From contig NZ_LK995542.1 in NCBI RefSeq assembly GCF_900002405.1, forward strand, positions 148,449 through 212,448: DNA of 64,000 nt. Direction: 5' to 3'. Shown one piece after another: positions 16,268 to 24,759 of the stretch (position 1 is its first letter; the number at the start of each line of letters is the position of its first letter). Origin of the DNA: Actinomyces succiniciruminis. GTDB taxonomy: Bacteria > Actinomycetota > Actinomycetes > Actinomycetales > Actinomycetaceae. The translations under genes were made by a program, and so were the position numbers. The notes under the pieces are model-generated. The model had not been told where the DNA came from. It ran no database searches and saw nothing but the letters and a program-made list of their open reading frames with translations.

Positions 16268-17293
16268 TCAGCTTCCCGGCCGCGTCACCGACTCCCGCTC
16301 AACCACGCGCCCGACGATTCGCAGGTTCTGCGGCTGCGCATCCGGGTTGTCCAGCAGCCCATACAGCCGCTCCACCGCCCACGCCGCCATCTCCGCGTGC
16401 GGGAGGGCGATGGAGGTCAACGGCGGGGACAGCGACTCGTTTATCAGCACCATGTCGTCGAATCCGACCACCGACAGGTCCTGCGGTATACGCAGTCCCA
16501 ACTCGGCGGCGGCCGCGTACACGCCCATGGCCATGGCGTCGGCGAAGCAGAACACTCCGGTGGGGCGCTGTGCCGGTGGCGCGTCAAGCAGCCGGATGGC
16601 GGCGTCGTGAGCGGCGCGACCGGTCGGCATGCAGGCGGCGACGACGGGCTCGATGCCACTAGCGCGGCAGCGGGCGACGAATCCCTGTGCGCGCCCGTGA
16701 GCCGCGGGGATGTCATCCTGGTTGTTGATCATGGCCACGCGGCGGTGCCCGGACGCTAACAGCGTCTCGGCGCCGGCGCGTCCGCCGGCCACTTCATCCG
16801 GCACCACCCAGGAGTACCGGGCGTCGGTGGTGAAGGCGTTGACCACCACCGTGGGCACGCCCGCCAAAGCGGATGGCACCGTCACCTCCTGGTGGTAGAG
16901 GGCACCGAGGATGACGCCGTCGACTTGATGATCCATGAGGGTGGCGATCACACCGTCCTCGTCGTCTGCCGTGTCGGCGACGATGAGCAGCCCGCCGTGG
17001 GCGCGCACGGCGTCCTGGGCTCCCAGCACCATGCGGCCCAGGTGTTCGGTGGTGGCCAGTTGGCGCCCGACCAAGGCGATCGTGTCCGTGCGTCGAGTGC
17101 GCAGGGCGCGGGCGGAGGGGTTGGCGCGGTAGCCGAGAGCCGCCGCCACGGACTTGACGTGGGTGCGGGTCTCCTCCGAGACGCGCGATCCCTCCGGGTT
17201 GTTCAAGGCGTGCGAGACCGTCGTGACGGATACGCCGGCCTCCCGGGCCACATCCTTGATGGTGACCCGGTCAGCCTTGCGACCAGGGCTCAT
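16268..17293 (-). CDS. LacI family transcriptional regulator
   Basis: The product is 341 residues. The N-terminal DNA-binding domain is VTIKDVAREAGVSVTTVSHA (about 9-28) followed by a hinge helix (NPSARALRTRRTDT). A periplasmic-binding-protein-like ligand domain follows (VDGVILGALY, RVAMINNQDD, PTGVFCFADAMAMGVYAAA, LSVVGFDDMVLINESLSPPL). The ligand is likely a sugar or nucleoside. It sits between xseA and xseB on the opposite strand and 565 bp from a PfkB sugar kinase, a possible target. No palindromic operator is obvious nearby. Confidence 0.92.
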   Translation of the reverse strand: MSPGRKADRVTIKDVAREAGVSVTTVSHALNNPEGSRVSEETRTHVKSVAAALGYRANPSARALRTRRTDTIALVGRQLATTEHLGRMVLGAQDAVRAHGGLLIVADTADDEDGVIATLMDHQVDGVILGALYHQEVTVPSALAGVPTVVVNAFTTDARYSWVVPDEVAGGRAGAETLLASGHRRVAMINNQDDIPAAHGRAQGFVARCRASGIEPVVAACMPTGRAAHDAAIRLLDAPPAQRPTGVFCFADAMAMGVYAAAAELGLRIPQDLSVVGFDDMVLINESLSPPLTSIALPHAEMAAWAVERLYGLLDNPDAQPQNLRIVGRVVERESVTRPGS

Positions 17294-17494
17294 CGGCCAC
17301 TCCCTCCTGCAAACACTCGGGCAGGCGGTAAGTATCCCCCATGTGGTCCGCCGCGATGCAGGCGCGGGCCATCAAGGCCATCGGCGTACCAGGCGTGCAG
17401 TTGCTTGCCGGTTCGCGCGGAGTCTCGATCCGGATTCACCGTGCCCGAGCGTTAACTGGCGCACATCCGCCGCCCGCGTGCAACAATCGGTGCC

Positions 17495-17785
17495 ATGAGC
17501 GCACCCTCCCCCGCTGAGTCGATCGGCCCCGCAGACGCCAACGCCGACGTCGCCTCCCTGCCCTACGAGCAGGCCCGCGAGCAGCTGGTCGGCGTCGTCC
17601 AGCGCCTGGAGGCCGGTCAGGTTCCCCTGGAGGAGGCCCTGAAGCTGTGGGAGCGCGGCGAGGCCCTGGCCGCCCGCTGCCAGTCCTGGCTCGACGACGC
17701 GCGCGCCCGCCTGGCCGCCGTCGCCGGCAATGGCAGCGAGTCCACCGAATCCGCCGTCCCCGACGCCAATTCCACACCCTTCTGA
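17495..17785 (+). CDS. xseB: Exodeoxyribonuclease VII small subunit
   Basis: The 96-residue protein carries the XseB helical core LPYEQAREQLVGVVQRLEAG plus QVPLEEALKLWERGEAL and CQSWLDDARARL (about 24-75). It is framed by a short acidic N-terminus and a Ser/Thr/Pro-rich tail. XseB subunits coat the XseA helix and are needed for nuclease activity. It is normally adjacent to xseA; here a LacI gene intervenes, so it must have its own promoter in the roughly 200-bp gap upstream. Confidence 0.93.
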   Translation: MSAPSPAESIGPADANADVASLPYEQAREQLVGVVQRLEAGQVPLEEALKLWERGEALAARCQSWLDDARARLAAVAGNGSESTESAVPDANSTPF

Positions 17786-17857
17786 GCGCCCTTCCGCCCC
17801 GTATTCACTTGTCACCGTCCGCCCTCGCCACCGCCCATCAACCATGAGGAGCCCAAC

Positions 17858-18814
17858 ATGTCCGCACCCGGCCCCGCAGGCGCCGCTCTCGTCATCGGCG
17901 AGGCGCTCGTCGACGTCGTCATCCACCCCGGCGAGCCCGCCCAAGACATTCCCGGCGGCTCCCCCGCCAACGTCGCCCTGGGACTCAGTCGCCTGGGCCG
18001 CGACGCCGAGCTGGACTGCTGGATCGGCACCGACCCGCGCGGCCTGGCGGTGAAGGCGCACCTGGAGGCCTCCGGAGTGCGGCTGACACCGGGGTCCGAC
18101 GGCGCCGAGCGCACCTCGACGGCACAGGCCACCATCGGCGCCGACCGGGCCGCCACCTACGTGTTCGACCTGGACTGGAATCCGCCCTACCCGCAGCGCA
18201 CTGAGGGCGCCCCCGCGCCACTGCTGGTGCACACCGGCTCCATCGGGGCGGTCCTCCAGCCCGGCGCACGCACGGTCGAACAGGTGCTGTCCGACTACCG
18301 GGCCACCTCCACGATCTGCTACGACCCCAACGCCCGCCCGCAGCTGATGGGCACGCCCGAGCAGGCACGCGCGCAGGTCGAGCGGCTGATCGCCCTGGCC
18401 GACGTGGTCAAGTGCTCCGATGAGGACATTGCCTGGTTCTACGGTGAGGACGCGGACGTCGAGGCCGTGGCGCGCGACTGGCTGAAGCTGGGCGCGGCCG
18501 TCGTCGTCGTCACCCGCGGCAAGCAGGGTTCGCTGGCGGTGACCGCCTCCGGGCTGCGCATGGAGGTGCCCGCCGACCCCACCGTGGTGGTCTCCGACAC
18601 CGTCGGCGCGGGCGACTCCTTCATGGGCGGGCTCGAGGACGGCATCTGGGCAGAGGGCCTGGTGGGCGCCGAGCAGCGTGAGGCGCTGCGCAACATCGAC
18701 GCCGCGGCGCTCGAGCGCGTGCTGCGGCATGCGGCCGCCATCGCGGACATCACCGTCTCCCGCGCCGGCGCCAACCCGCCCACCCGCGCCGAGCTGGAGG
18801 GCCACACCGCCTGA
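17858..18814 (+). CDS. PfkB family sugar kinase (fructokinase-like)
   Basis: This 318-residue ribokinase-fold protein shows the N-terminal substrate region IPGGSPANVALGLSRLG and the C-terminal signature DTVGAGDSFMGG, where GAGD forms the anion hole and the Asp is catalytic (about residue 254). The layout resembles bacterial fructokinases, but the sugar cannot be fixed. It starts 72 bp after xseB, and may be controlled by the nearby LacI repressor (inference). Confidence 0.85.
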   Translation: MSAPGPAGAALVIGEALVDVVIHPGEPAQDIPGGSPANVALGLSRLGRDAELDCWIGTDPRGLAVKAHLEASGVRLTPGSDGAERTSTAQATIGADRAATYVFDLDWNPPYPQRTEGAPAPLLVHTGSIGAVLQPGARTVEQVLSDYRATSTICYDPNARPQLMGTPEQARAQVERLIALADVVKCSDEDIAWFYGEDADVEAVARDWLKLGAAVVVVTRGKQGSLAVTASGLRMEVPADPTVVVSDTVGAGDSFMGGLEDGIWAEGLVGAEQREALRNIDAAALERVLRHAAAIADITVSRAGANPPTRAELEGHTA

Positions 18815-18854
18815 CCCCGCCCGGCCCCTCCGCAGTGGCGGGCAGGTTCGGCGC

Positions 18855-20186
18855 TCAGTACAGCGGGATCTCGTCGAGCATGCGCGTGACCAGCTCGGCG
18901 ATCTCGCTGCGCTCGGTGCGCACCAGGTCGATGTGCGCGAACAGGTCCCGGTCCTTCAGGGACTCGACCACGCTGACCACGCCGTCCCAGCGGCCCACCC
19001 GCAGGTTGTCCCGCTGGGCGACGTCGTGGGTGAGCACCACCTTGGAGTTCTGGCCGATCCGGGACAGCACCGTCAGCAGCACATTGCGCTCCAGCGACTG
19101 GGCCTCGTCCACGATCACGAAGGCGTCGTGCAGGGAGCGTCCGCGCACGTGCGTCAGTGGCAGCACCTCCAGCTGCCCGGCGGCGACGATCCGGTCGATC
19201 CGGTCCGTGGGCACCACCGAGCTGAGGGTGTCAAACACCGCGTCCCCCCAGGGGGACATCTTCTCAGCCGAGTCGCCGGGCAGGTAGCCGAGGGTCTGCC
19301 CGCCCACCGCGTACAGGGGCCGGAACACCATCACCTTGCGGTGCTCGTGCCGGTTGACGACGGCGTCCAGGCCGGCGCTCAGCGCCAGGGCGGACTTGCC
19401 GGTGCCCGCACGGCCGCCCAGTGAGACGATGCCGATGTCGGGGTTGAGCAGGTGGTCGATGGCGATGCGCTGCTCGGCGCTGCGCCCGCGCACGCCGAAC
19501 ACCTCACGGGAGGGGTCGACCAGGTGCAGGGTCCCGCCGATCACGGTGGCCAGCGCCGATCCGCGTGGGGAGGTCACCACCACGCCGGTGTGGGTGGGTT
19601 GAGCCGCCAGGTCGTCGGCGGCCTCCTCGTCCGTCAGCCCGGACAGGTCCAGGACACCGTCGTCCCACAGGCGGGAGATCTCCTCCGCGGTGACGGTTAC
19701 AGCGGTCATGCCGGAGTAGATGTCCTCGCTGGCGAGCTCGGCCCGGTACTCCTCCGCGGTCAGCCCGACGGCCGCGGCCTTGATACGCATGGGCAGGTCC
19801 TTGGACACGACGACGACCTCGCCGTCGTCCCCTCCCTGCCGGGCGCGGCGGGCAAGGGTGACGGCCACGGACAGGATGCGGGAGTCGTTGTCGCCCAGGC
19901 GCATGGCGGCGGGCAGCACGTGGTCGTCGGCGCCGTTGAGTTCGACCCGCACCGTGCCGCCGCGGTCGCCCACGGGGATGGGGCGGTCGAGCCGGCCGTG
20001 CTGCTCGCGCAGGCCGTCGAGCAGCCGCAGTGCGGAGCGGGCGAAGTAGCCCAGCTCGGGGTGGTGACGCTTGCCCTCCAACTCGGTGACCACCACGACC
20101 GGCAGCACGACGGCGTGCTCGTCGAAGCGCAACACGGCGCGGGGGTCTGACAGTAGGACCGAGGTGTCCAGGACGTAGGTTCGCAT
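18855..20186 (-). CDS. PhoH2-type PIN-PhoH ATPase
   Basis: The product is 443 residues. The N-terminal PIN ribonuclease domain has acidic residues in [25 protein letters not shown] and [10 protein letters not shown] (about 1-150). The C-terminal PhoH helicase-like domain has Walker [17 protein letters not shown]-like [17 protein letters not shown], Walker [11 protein letters not shown] and [10 protein letters not shown]. PhoH2 proteins unwind and cut RNA. Being fused and complete, it does not need a separate VapB. It is downstream of uppS on the same strand but 221 bp away. Confidence 0.93.
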   Translation of the reverse strand: MRTYVLDTSVLLSDPRAVLRFDEHAVVLPVVVVTELEGKRHHPELGYFARSALRLLDGLREQHGRLDRPIPVGDRGGTVRVELNGADDHVLPAAMRLGDNDSRILSVAVTLARRARQGGDDGEVVVVSKDLPMRIKAAAVGLTAEEYRAELASEDIYSGMTAVTVTAEEISRLWDDGVLDLSGLTDEEAADDLAAQPTHTGVVVTSPRGSALATVIGGTLHLVDPSREVFGVRGRSAEQRIAIDHLLNPDIGIVSLGGRAGTGKSALALSAGLDAVVNRHEHRKVMVFRPLYAVGGQTLGYLPGDSAEKMSPWGDAVFDTLSSVVPTDRIDRIVAAGQLEVLPLTHVRGRSLHDAFVIVDEAQSLERNVLLTVLSRIGQNSKVVLTHDVAQRDNLRVGRWDGVVSVVESLKDRDLFAHIDLVRTERSEIAELVTRMLDEIPLY

Positions 20187-20407
20187 GGCTGTCTCCGTCT
20201 GTGCTCGGCGGGCTGTACCCGACGTCCGGACCCGGCCCGTCTGTGATACCGCTCACCATACCCGCTGTCGCTGCCGGAACGCTGAGCACAACGAGGCGTG
20301 GTGGCCGGACCGCCGTCCGCGTACGTCTACAGCCACGTACCCACCCGCCGACGGCCAGCCACGGAGCCACCGCCGACCGCGGGGGCCGGCGCCCGAACAA
20401 ACCTCGG

Positions 20408-21271
20408 CTACTTGCCCAATCGGCGCTCGCGTCGCCCGTAGTCGCGCAGCGCCCGCAGGAAGTCGATGCGGCGGAAGTCCGGCCAGTACACCTCGCAGAA
20501 GTAGTACTCGGAGTGAACCGACTGCCACAGCAGGAAGCCGGACAGGCGCTGCTCCCCCGACGTGCGGATGACCAGCTCGGGGTCGGGCTGCCCCTTGGTG
20601 TACAGGTGGGCGGTGATGTCCTCCTCGGACAGGGAGTCGGCGACCTGCTCCAGCGTGGCGCCGGCGGCGGCGCGCTCACGCAGCAGGGAGCGCACGGCGT
20701 CGGCAATCTCTTGGCGCCCGCCGTAGCCGACGGCGACGTTGACCTGCATACGCCCATCCACGCCCGGCCCGCCGGCATTCCCCGCCGCAGACGCCGAGGC
20801 GCCGCCGGCGGCGGATCCGGGCCCGACGCTCCCAGCGTCGTCGAGGCCGTCGTCGTCGCGCCCGGCGGTGGACGCGACGGCGGCGCGCAGCCGGTCCGCC
20901 ACGGGCGCGGGCAACAGGTCCACATTCCCCACCAGACGCAGCCGCCAGCGGCCGGCGGCGGCCAACTCGTCGACGGCGTGGGCGATGATGTCCAGCAGTG
21001 GTGAGAGCTCGGCGGGGTCGCGGGAGAGGTTGTCGGTGCTCAGCAGCCACAGGGTGACCACACCGACTCCGGCATCCTCCGCCCAGCCCAGGAACTCCTC
21101 GATCTTGTCGGCGCCACGCTTGTGCCCCTGGGCGGTGCCGATACCCATGGCCCGCGCCCAACGGCGGTTGCCGTCGAGGATGACGCCCACATGCTCGGGC
21201 ACGCGGTCGGGTTTGACCTGGGCGACCAGGCGGCGCTCGTAGAGGTCGTACAGGAGGTTGTCGCCCGCCAT
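20408..21271 (-). CDS. uppS: Isoprenyl (undecaprenyl) diphosphate synthase with internal insert
   Basis: This cis-prenyltransferase of 287 residues shows GVILDGNRRWAR (catalytic Asp33), WLLSTDNLSRDPAEL, YGGRQEI, RTSGEQRLSGFLLWQS and EYYFCEVYWPDF. It elongates FPP with IPP to make the lipid carrier of cell-wall and polysaccharide synthesis. Unlike usual members (about 250 residues), it has about 35 extra residues at 137-172 made mainly of Gly, Ala, Ser and Asp, between the helix before strand D and MQVNVAVGYGGR. The insert looks like a flexible surface loop away from the active site. Confidence 0.94.
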   Translation of the reverse strand: MAGDNLLYDLYERRLVAQVKPDRVPEHVGVILDGNRRWARAMGIGTAQGHKRGADKIEEFLGWAEDAGVGVVTLWLLSTDNLSRDPAELSPLLDIIAHAVDELAAAGRWRLRLVGNVDLLPAPVADRLRAAVASTAGRDDDGLDDAGSVGPGSAAGGASASAAGNAGGPGVDGRMQVNVAVGYGGRQEIADAVRSLLRERAAAGATLEQVADSLSEEDITAHLYTKGQPDPELVIRTSGEQRLSGFLLWQSVHSEYYFCEVYWPDFRRIDFLRALRDYGRRERRLGK

Positions 21272-21383
21272 GGCTCGTCTCTTTCTGTGCGCGCCGGTCC
21301 GCTATGACGCCACCGCACCAGGGTCGGTGGGCGCGCCCAGCTCCGAGGGTACCGCGAGTGAGCCCTAGCCCACCTTCCCCACA

Positions 21384-21418
21384 AACCTACGGAAGCGTAA
21401 GTTACGGTAGCGTAGGTT
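21384..21418. promoter_or_regulatory. Operator-like double repeat upstream of hemolysin III gene
   Basis: Two 15-bp direct units, TACGGAAGCGTAAGT (from 21388) and TACGGTAGCGTAGGT (from 21403), lie in tandem. The whole 35 bp also has inverted ends (AACCTAC at 21384-21390 and GTAGGTT at 21412-21418). It stands 31 bp before the ATG. Such tandem near-palindromic sites suit a TetR-type regulator, but none is encoded nearby. Confidence 0.6.
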
Positions 21419-21448
21419 GCTGGGACGTCCACGTGAGGAGAACCGTCG

Positions 21449-22147
21449 ATGCGTACTTCCGCCCGGTCGCGCGGCGCGGCCGCAATCAGCGCCGCCAACG
21501 ACCTCGCCCGCGCCGTCAAACCCAAGTTGCGCGGGTGGATCCACGCCTGCACCGCTCCCCTGGCGCTGGCCGCCTGCATCGTGCTGACGGTACTGGCGCC
21601 GGGTGCGGGGTTGAAGTGGGCGTGTGCCGCCTACCTGGCCTGCTCGCTGCTGCTGTTCGCCAATTCGGGCGTCTACCACATCTCCAACGGCCACTTCCCC
21701 AGCGCCGTGTCCACGGTGCTGCAGCGCTTTGACCATGCCAACATCTACCTGCTGATCGCCGGCACCTACACACCCCTGTCGGTGGCGCTGCTAGACGCCG
21801 GCACGGCCCGTCTGGTGCTGGGGATCGTGTGGGGCGGGGCCGTACTCGGCATCCTCACCACGCTGCTGTGGCCGACGGCGCCGCGCTGGCTGTCGACCCT
21901 GTTCTACATCCTGCTCGGCTGGGTGGCGCTGTGGTTCCTGCCCCAATTCTGGGTCACCGGCGGCCCGGCGGTCTTCTGGCTGCTGGTGGCCGGCGGCGTC
22001 GTCTATACGGTGGGCGGTGTCATCTACGCGCGCAAGCGCCCCGACCCGTTCCCCCGCTGGTTCGGCTTCCATGAGATCTTCCATACGTGCACGGTGGCCG
22101 CGTGGGCCTGCCACTGCGTGGCCTGTTATCTGGCGGTGCTGGGCTGA
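21449..22147 (+). CDS. Hemolysin III family (TrhA/YqfA) membrane protein
   Basis: This 232-residue integral membrane protein has seven predicted helices and PAQR-family metal-site motifs: NSGVYHISNGHF (His and Ser), RFDHANIYLLIAGTYTPL and a C-terminal GFHEIFHTCTVAAWACH with the two His of the zinc site. Members in bacteria influence membrane fluidity homeostasis rather than act as secreted toxins. It diverges from uppS across 177 bp that contain the repeated operator at 21384. Confidence 0.93.
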   Translation: MRTSARSRGAAAISAANDLARAVKPKLRGWIHACTAPLALAACIVLTVLAPGAGLKWACAAYLACSLLLFANSGVYHISNGHFPSAVSTVLQRFDHANIYLLIAGTYTPLSVALLDAGTARLVLGIVWGGAVLGILTTLLWPTAPRWLSTLFYILLGWVALWFLPQFWVTGGPAVFWLLVAGGVVYTVGGVIYARKRPDPFPRWFGFHEIFHTCTVAAWACHCVACYLAVLG

Positions 22148-22304
22148 GAGGCCGCGAACCGCGCCACGCCCACCGCAGACATCTGGCTGACATGGCCACG
22201 CACACCGCCGTCGCCGACCCACGGGACGGCGGGAGCGTATAGACTCGCGGTTTATATCCGGACAGCACCTGAGGATTTCTGCCGCCCGTTCGCAAGGAGG
22301 AACC

Positions 22305-22799
22305 ATGGCCGAAGAGACCACCGAACAGCAGGGCACCTGGCTCACCCAGGAGGCGTTCGACCGACTCACCGAGGAACTCGAGCGCCGCAAGAACGTTGAG
22401 CGCAAGGCGATCGCCCAGCGCGTGGAGGCCGCCCGCCAGGAGGGGGACCTGCGGGAGAACGCCGGCTATCACGCGGCCCGCGAGGAGGCCTCGCTCAACG
22501 AGGCCCGCATTGTCACGCTCACCGAGATGCTGGAGCACGCGCAGGTGGGCGCCGCCAGCTTCGACGGCTCCGTCACCGCGGGCACCGTCGTCACGGCGAA
22601 GGTCGCCGGCCGCGAGCAATCCTTCGCCCTGGGCGGGCAGGAGATCACCGCGGACGTCCCCGAGGGCGTCAAGGTCTTCTCCCCCGATGCCCCGCTCGGC
22701 CGCGCCCTCATGGGGCACCGCGCCGGCGAGACCGTCACCTACAACGCGCCCACCGGCAAGGAGATAACCGCCGAGATCATCGACGTCAAGGCGCTGTAG
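22305..22799 (+). CDS. greA: Transcription elongation factor GreA
   Basis: The 164-residue product has the N-terminal coiled coil (AFDRLTEELERRKNVERKAI) with the acidic tip GDLRENAGYHAAREEASL, whose Asp and Glu enter the RNA polymerase channel to stimulate transcript cleavage. A C-terminal FKBP-like domain (about 85-164; APLGRALMGHRAGETVTY) follows. An AAGGAGG ribosome site precedes ATG. It is a single-gene unit closed by the strong hairpin at 22818. Confidence 0.95.
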   Translation: MAEETTEQQGTWLTQEAFDRLTEELERRKNVERKAIAQRVEAARQEGDLRENAGYHAAREEASLNEARIVTLTEMLEHAQVGAASFDGSVTAGTVVTAKVAGREQSFALGGQEITADVPEGVKVFSPDAPLGRALMGHRAGETVTYNAPTGKEITAEIIDVKAL

Positions 22800-22817
22800 A
22801 CCGCACCAACGACCAAC

Positions 22818-22854
22818 GCGCCCCGTGCCCGCCCATGCGGCGGGCACGGGGCGC
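22818..22854 (+). terminator. greA terminator
   Basis: A perfect 16-bp stem (22818-22833 and 22839-22854, GCGCCCCGTGCCCGCC with its complement) with loop CATGC is followed by a pyrimidine-rich stretch (CGTTCCTCTCCTGTTCCC). It begins 18 bp after the greA stop. Confidence 0.8.
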
Positions 22855-23027
22855 GCTCGTTCCTCTCCTGTTCCCACTCGTACTCCACGCCTCGCGCCGC
22901 ATTCCCGGGTCGGCGCGAACGGGGCGTTTTCGACCGGGGTGCCGCGGGGGTGCCCGCGCATACGCCTCCGGCGTACTCCCATGGTTCACACTTAACGCGC
23001 TCGGCCGCCCCGAGTACGGTCACCCCC

Positions 23028-23771
23028 ATGACAGCAGCTACACAGCCCGCTCCTGCCGCCGCGCCGACGGCGCGCCCCCGCCCGGCCCGCAACCCTCAGA
23101 TTCCCGGCCGGGAGACCACGCTCCTGCCCAACCCGGGTGACCACGTCGTCCTGGGCACTCCCCTGGACGGCCCCTGGCCCGAGGGCACTCAGGTGCTCTA
23201 CCTGGCGGGCGGCTGTTTCTGGGGTGTGGAGCGCTTCCTGTGGCGCCAGCCCGGCGTCGTGGCCACCGCCGTGGGCTACATGGGCGGCACCACCCCGAAC
23301 GCCACCTACCGGGAGGTGTGCACCGGCGCCACCGGTCACGCCGAGACGGTGCGCGTGGCTTATGACCCGGACGTGTGCGGGCAGGGCGGGGAGAGCCTGC
23401 TGCGCACCTTCTGGGAGAACCACGACTCCACCCAGCTGAACCGGCACGGCAACGACGTCGGCACCCAGTACCGCTCGGCGGTGTGGACCACCACGTCGGC
23501 GCAGGCCAACGCCGCCCTGGCGATCCGCACCGCCTTCCAGGGGGAGCTGACGCGGCTGGGCCGCGGCACCTGCGTGACCACGATCGCGCCGGCCACCGAG
23601 CTGTACGCCGACTTCGGCGGCCCCTTCTACCTGGCGGAGGACTACCACCAGGGCTACCTGGATAAGAACCCCGACGGCTACTGCAACCACGGCCCCAACG
23701 GGATCACCTGCCCGATCGGGATCGCGAACGTGCCCGCCCAGACGGACGTGCTGCCGCCCGAGGCGGTGTAA
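23028..23771 (+). CDS. msrA: Peptide methionine sulfoxide reductase MsrA
   Basis: The 247-residue product has the catalytic motif AGGCFWGVERF (Cys62), followed by VGYMGGTTPNATYREVCTG, FWENHDSTQLNRHGNDVGTQ and the C-terminal resolving-Cys region GYCNHGPNGITCP. It repairs methionine-S-sulfoxide in cytoplasmic proteins. An N-terminal 25-residue Ala/Pro-rich extension precedes RNPQIPGRETTLLP. ATG at 23028 was chosen because the longer reading frame (22950) lacks conservation. Confidence 0.94.
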   Translation: MTAATQPAPAAAPTARPRPARNPQIPGRETTLLPNPGDHVVLGTPLDGPWPEGTQVLYLAGGCFWGVERFLWRQPGVVATAVGYMGGTTPNATYREVCTGATGHAETVRVAYDPDVCGQGGESLLRTFWENHDSTQLNRHGNDVGTQYRSAVWTTTSAQANAALAIRTAFQGELTRLGRGTCVTTIAPATELYADFGGPFYLAEDYHQGYLDKNPDGYCNHGPNGITCPIGIANVPAQTDVLPPEAV

Positions 23772-23800
23772 GCACACCGAGCACGCCGCGGCAACGCGTT

Positions 23801-23839
23801 CGGGCCGGGCAGAGGCGTTCAGCGTCTCTACCCGGCCCG
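23801..23839 (+). terminator. msrA terminator
   Basis: The arms CGGGCCGGGCAGAGGCG and CGTCTCTACCCGGCCCG pair over 17 bp with two mismatches, loop about 5 nt, followed by TTACGTTCCC. It lies 29 bp after the msrA stop and before the convergent LysE gene. Confidence 0.7.
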
Positions 23840-23896
23840 TTACGTTCCCACCCGGCGCCCTACCGGCGCCGGCGGCGGCGAGGAAGGCCGCCGCCT

Positions 23897-24601
23897 TCAG
23901 GCACCCAGCGCCAGGTTGACGGCCACCCCCAGCATGACCAGGCCGACCAGTACATCCAGCACGCGCCAGGTGCGTGGGCTGGACAGCGGCCCGGACAGCG
24001 CCCGCGCCCCCAGGCCCAGCGCCGTGAACCACAGGATCGACGCCGTACCGGCGCCGGCGGCGGCCACCCACCGGGCCGCCCCGAAGCCGTTGGTGACCGT
24101 GCCGAGCATCAGCACGGTGTCGAGATAGACGTGCGGGTTCAGCCAGGTGAGCGCGAGCGTCGTCAGCGCCACCGACGACGCCGGACGCGCCTGCTCCTGC
24201 TCAAGCGCACCGGGACGCATGGCCGACCGGAAGCTGGAGATCGCGAAGCCGATCAGGTAGAGCACGCCGCCCCAGCGCAGCACCTCCAGGGCCCAGGGGG
24301 CCAGGCGCGCCACCACGCCGATCCCGCCGGTGCCGATGGCGATGAGCGCCAAGTCGCTGAGCGCGCAGATGGCGATCACCAGCCCGACATGTTCGCGGCG
24401 TACGCCCTGGCGCAGTACCCACGCGTTCTGTGCGCCGATCGCCACGATCAGCCCCAGGCCGGTGGCGAAGCCGGTAATGGCCGGTGCCAAGCCTGCGTTG
24501 TGTGCGGCCGACACCGTTCCGAAGACCGGTGCCGCCGTCAGGGCAGTGGACGTCGGATTCCAGGGCGCAGGGATCAAGGCCGCGCAATCCAGCAGGCTCA
24601 T
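23897..24601 (-). CDS. LysE/ArgO family amino-acid exporter
   Basis: This 234-residue, six-helix membrane protein carries the family pattern: GLIVAIGAQNAWVLRQGVRR near the N-terminus, AICALSDLALIAIGTGGIG and the conserved LTWLNPHVYLDTVLMLG. Such proteins export lysine or arginine. It has an unusual hydrophilic N-terminus of about 40 residues before the first helix. ATG at 24601 (MSLLDC) was preferred over the longer frame, which runs into the divergent gene's leader. Confidence 0.88.
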   Translation of the reverse strand: MSLLDCAALIPAPWNPTSTALTAAPVFGTVSAAHNAGLAPAITGFATGLGLIVAIGAQNAWVLRQGVRREHVGLVIAICALSDLALIAIGTGGIGVVARLAPWALEVLRWGGVLYLIGFAISSFRSAMRPGALEQEQARPASSVALTTLALTWLNPHVYLDTVLMLGTVTNGFGAARWVAAAGAGTASILWFTALGLGARALSGPLSSPRTWRVLDVLVGLVMLGVAVNLALGA

Positions 24602-24759
24602 GGAAGTGATCACGACCCGACCGTACGGGCAACGGCCGGGCTGCCGTAAGCCCGGCCCGCCGTCCGCCTCGGTGGCGGAGCCCACGCGGTGCCGGGTGCA
24701 ACTCGCCGTCGGCGGACCGCACCGCAGGGATCGCACCGGAAATGTGCCAATATCAGGGC

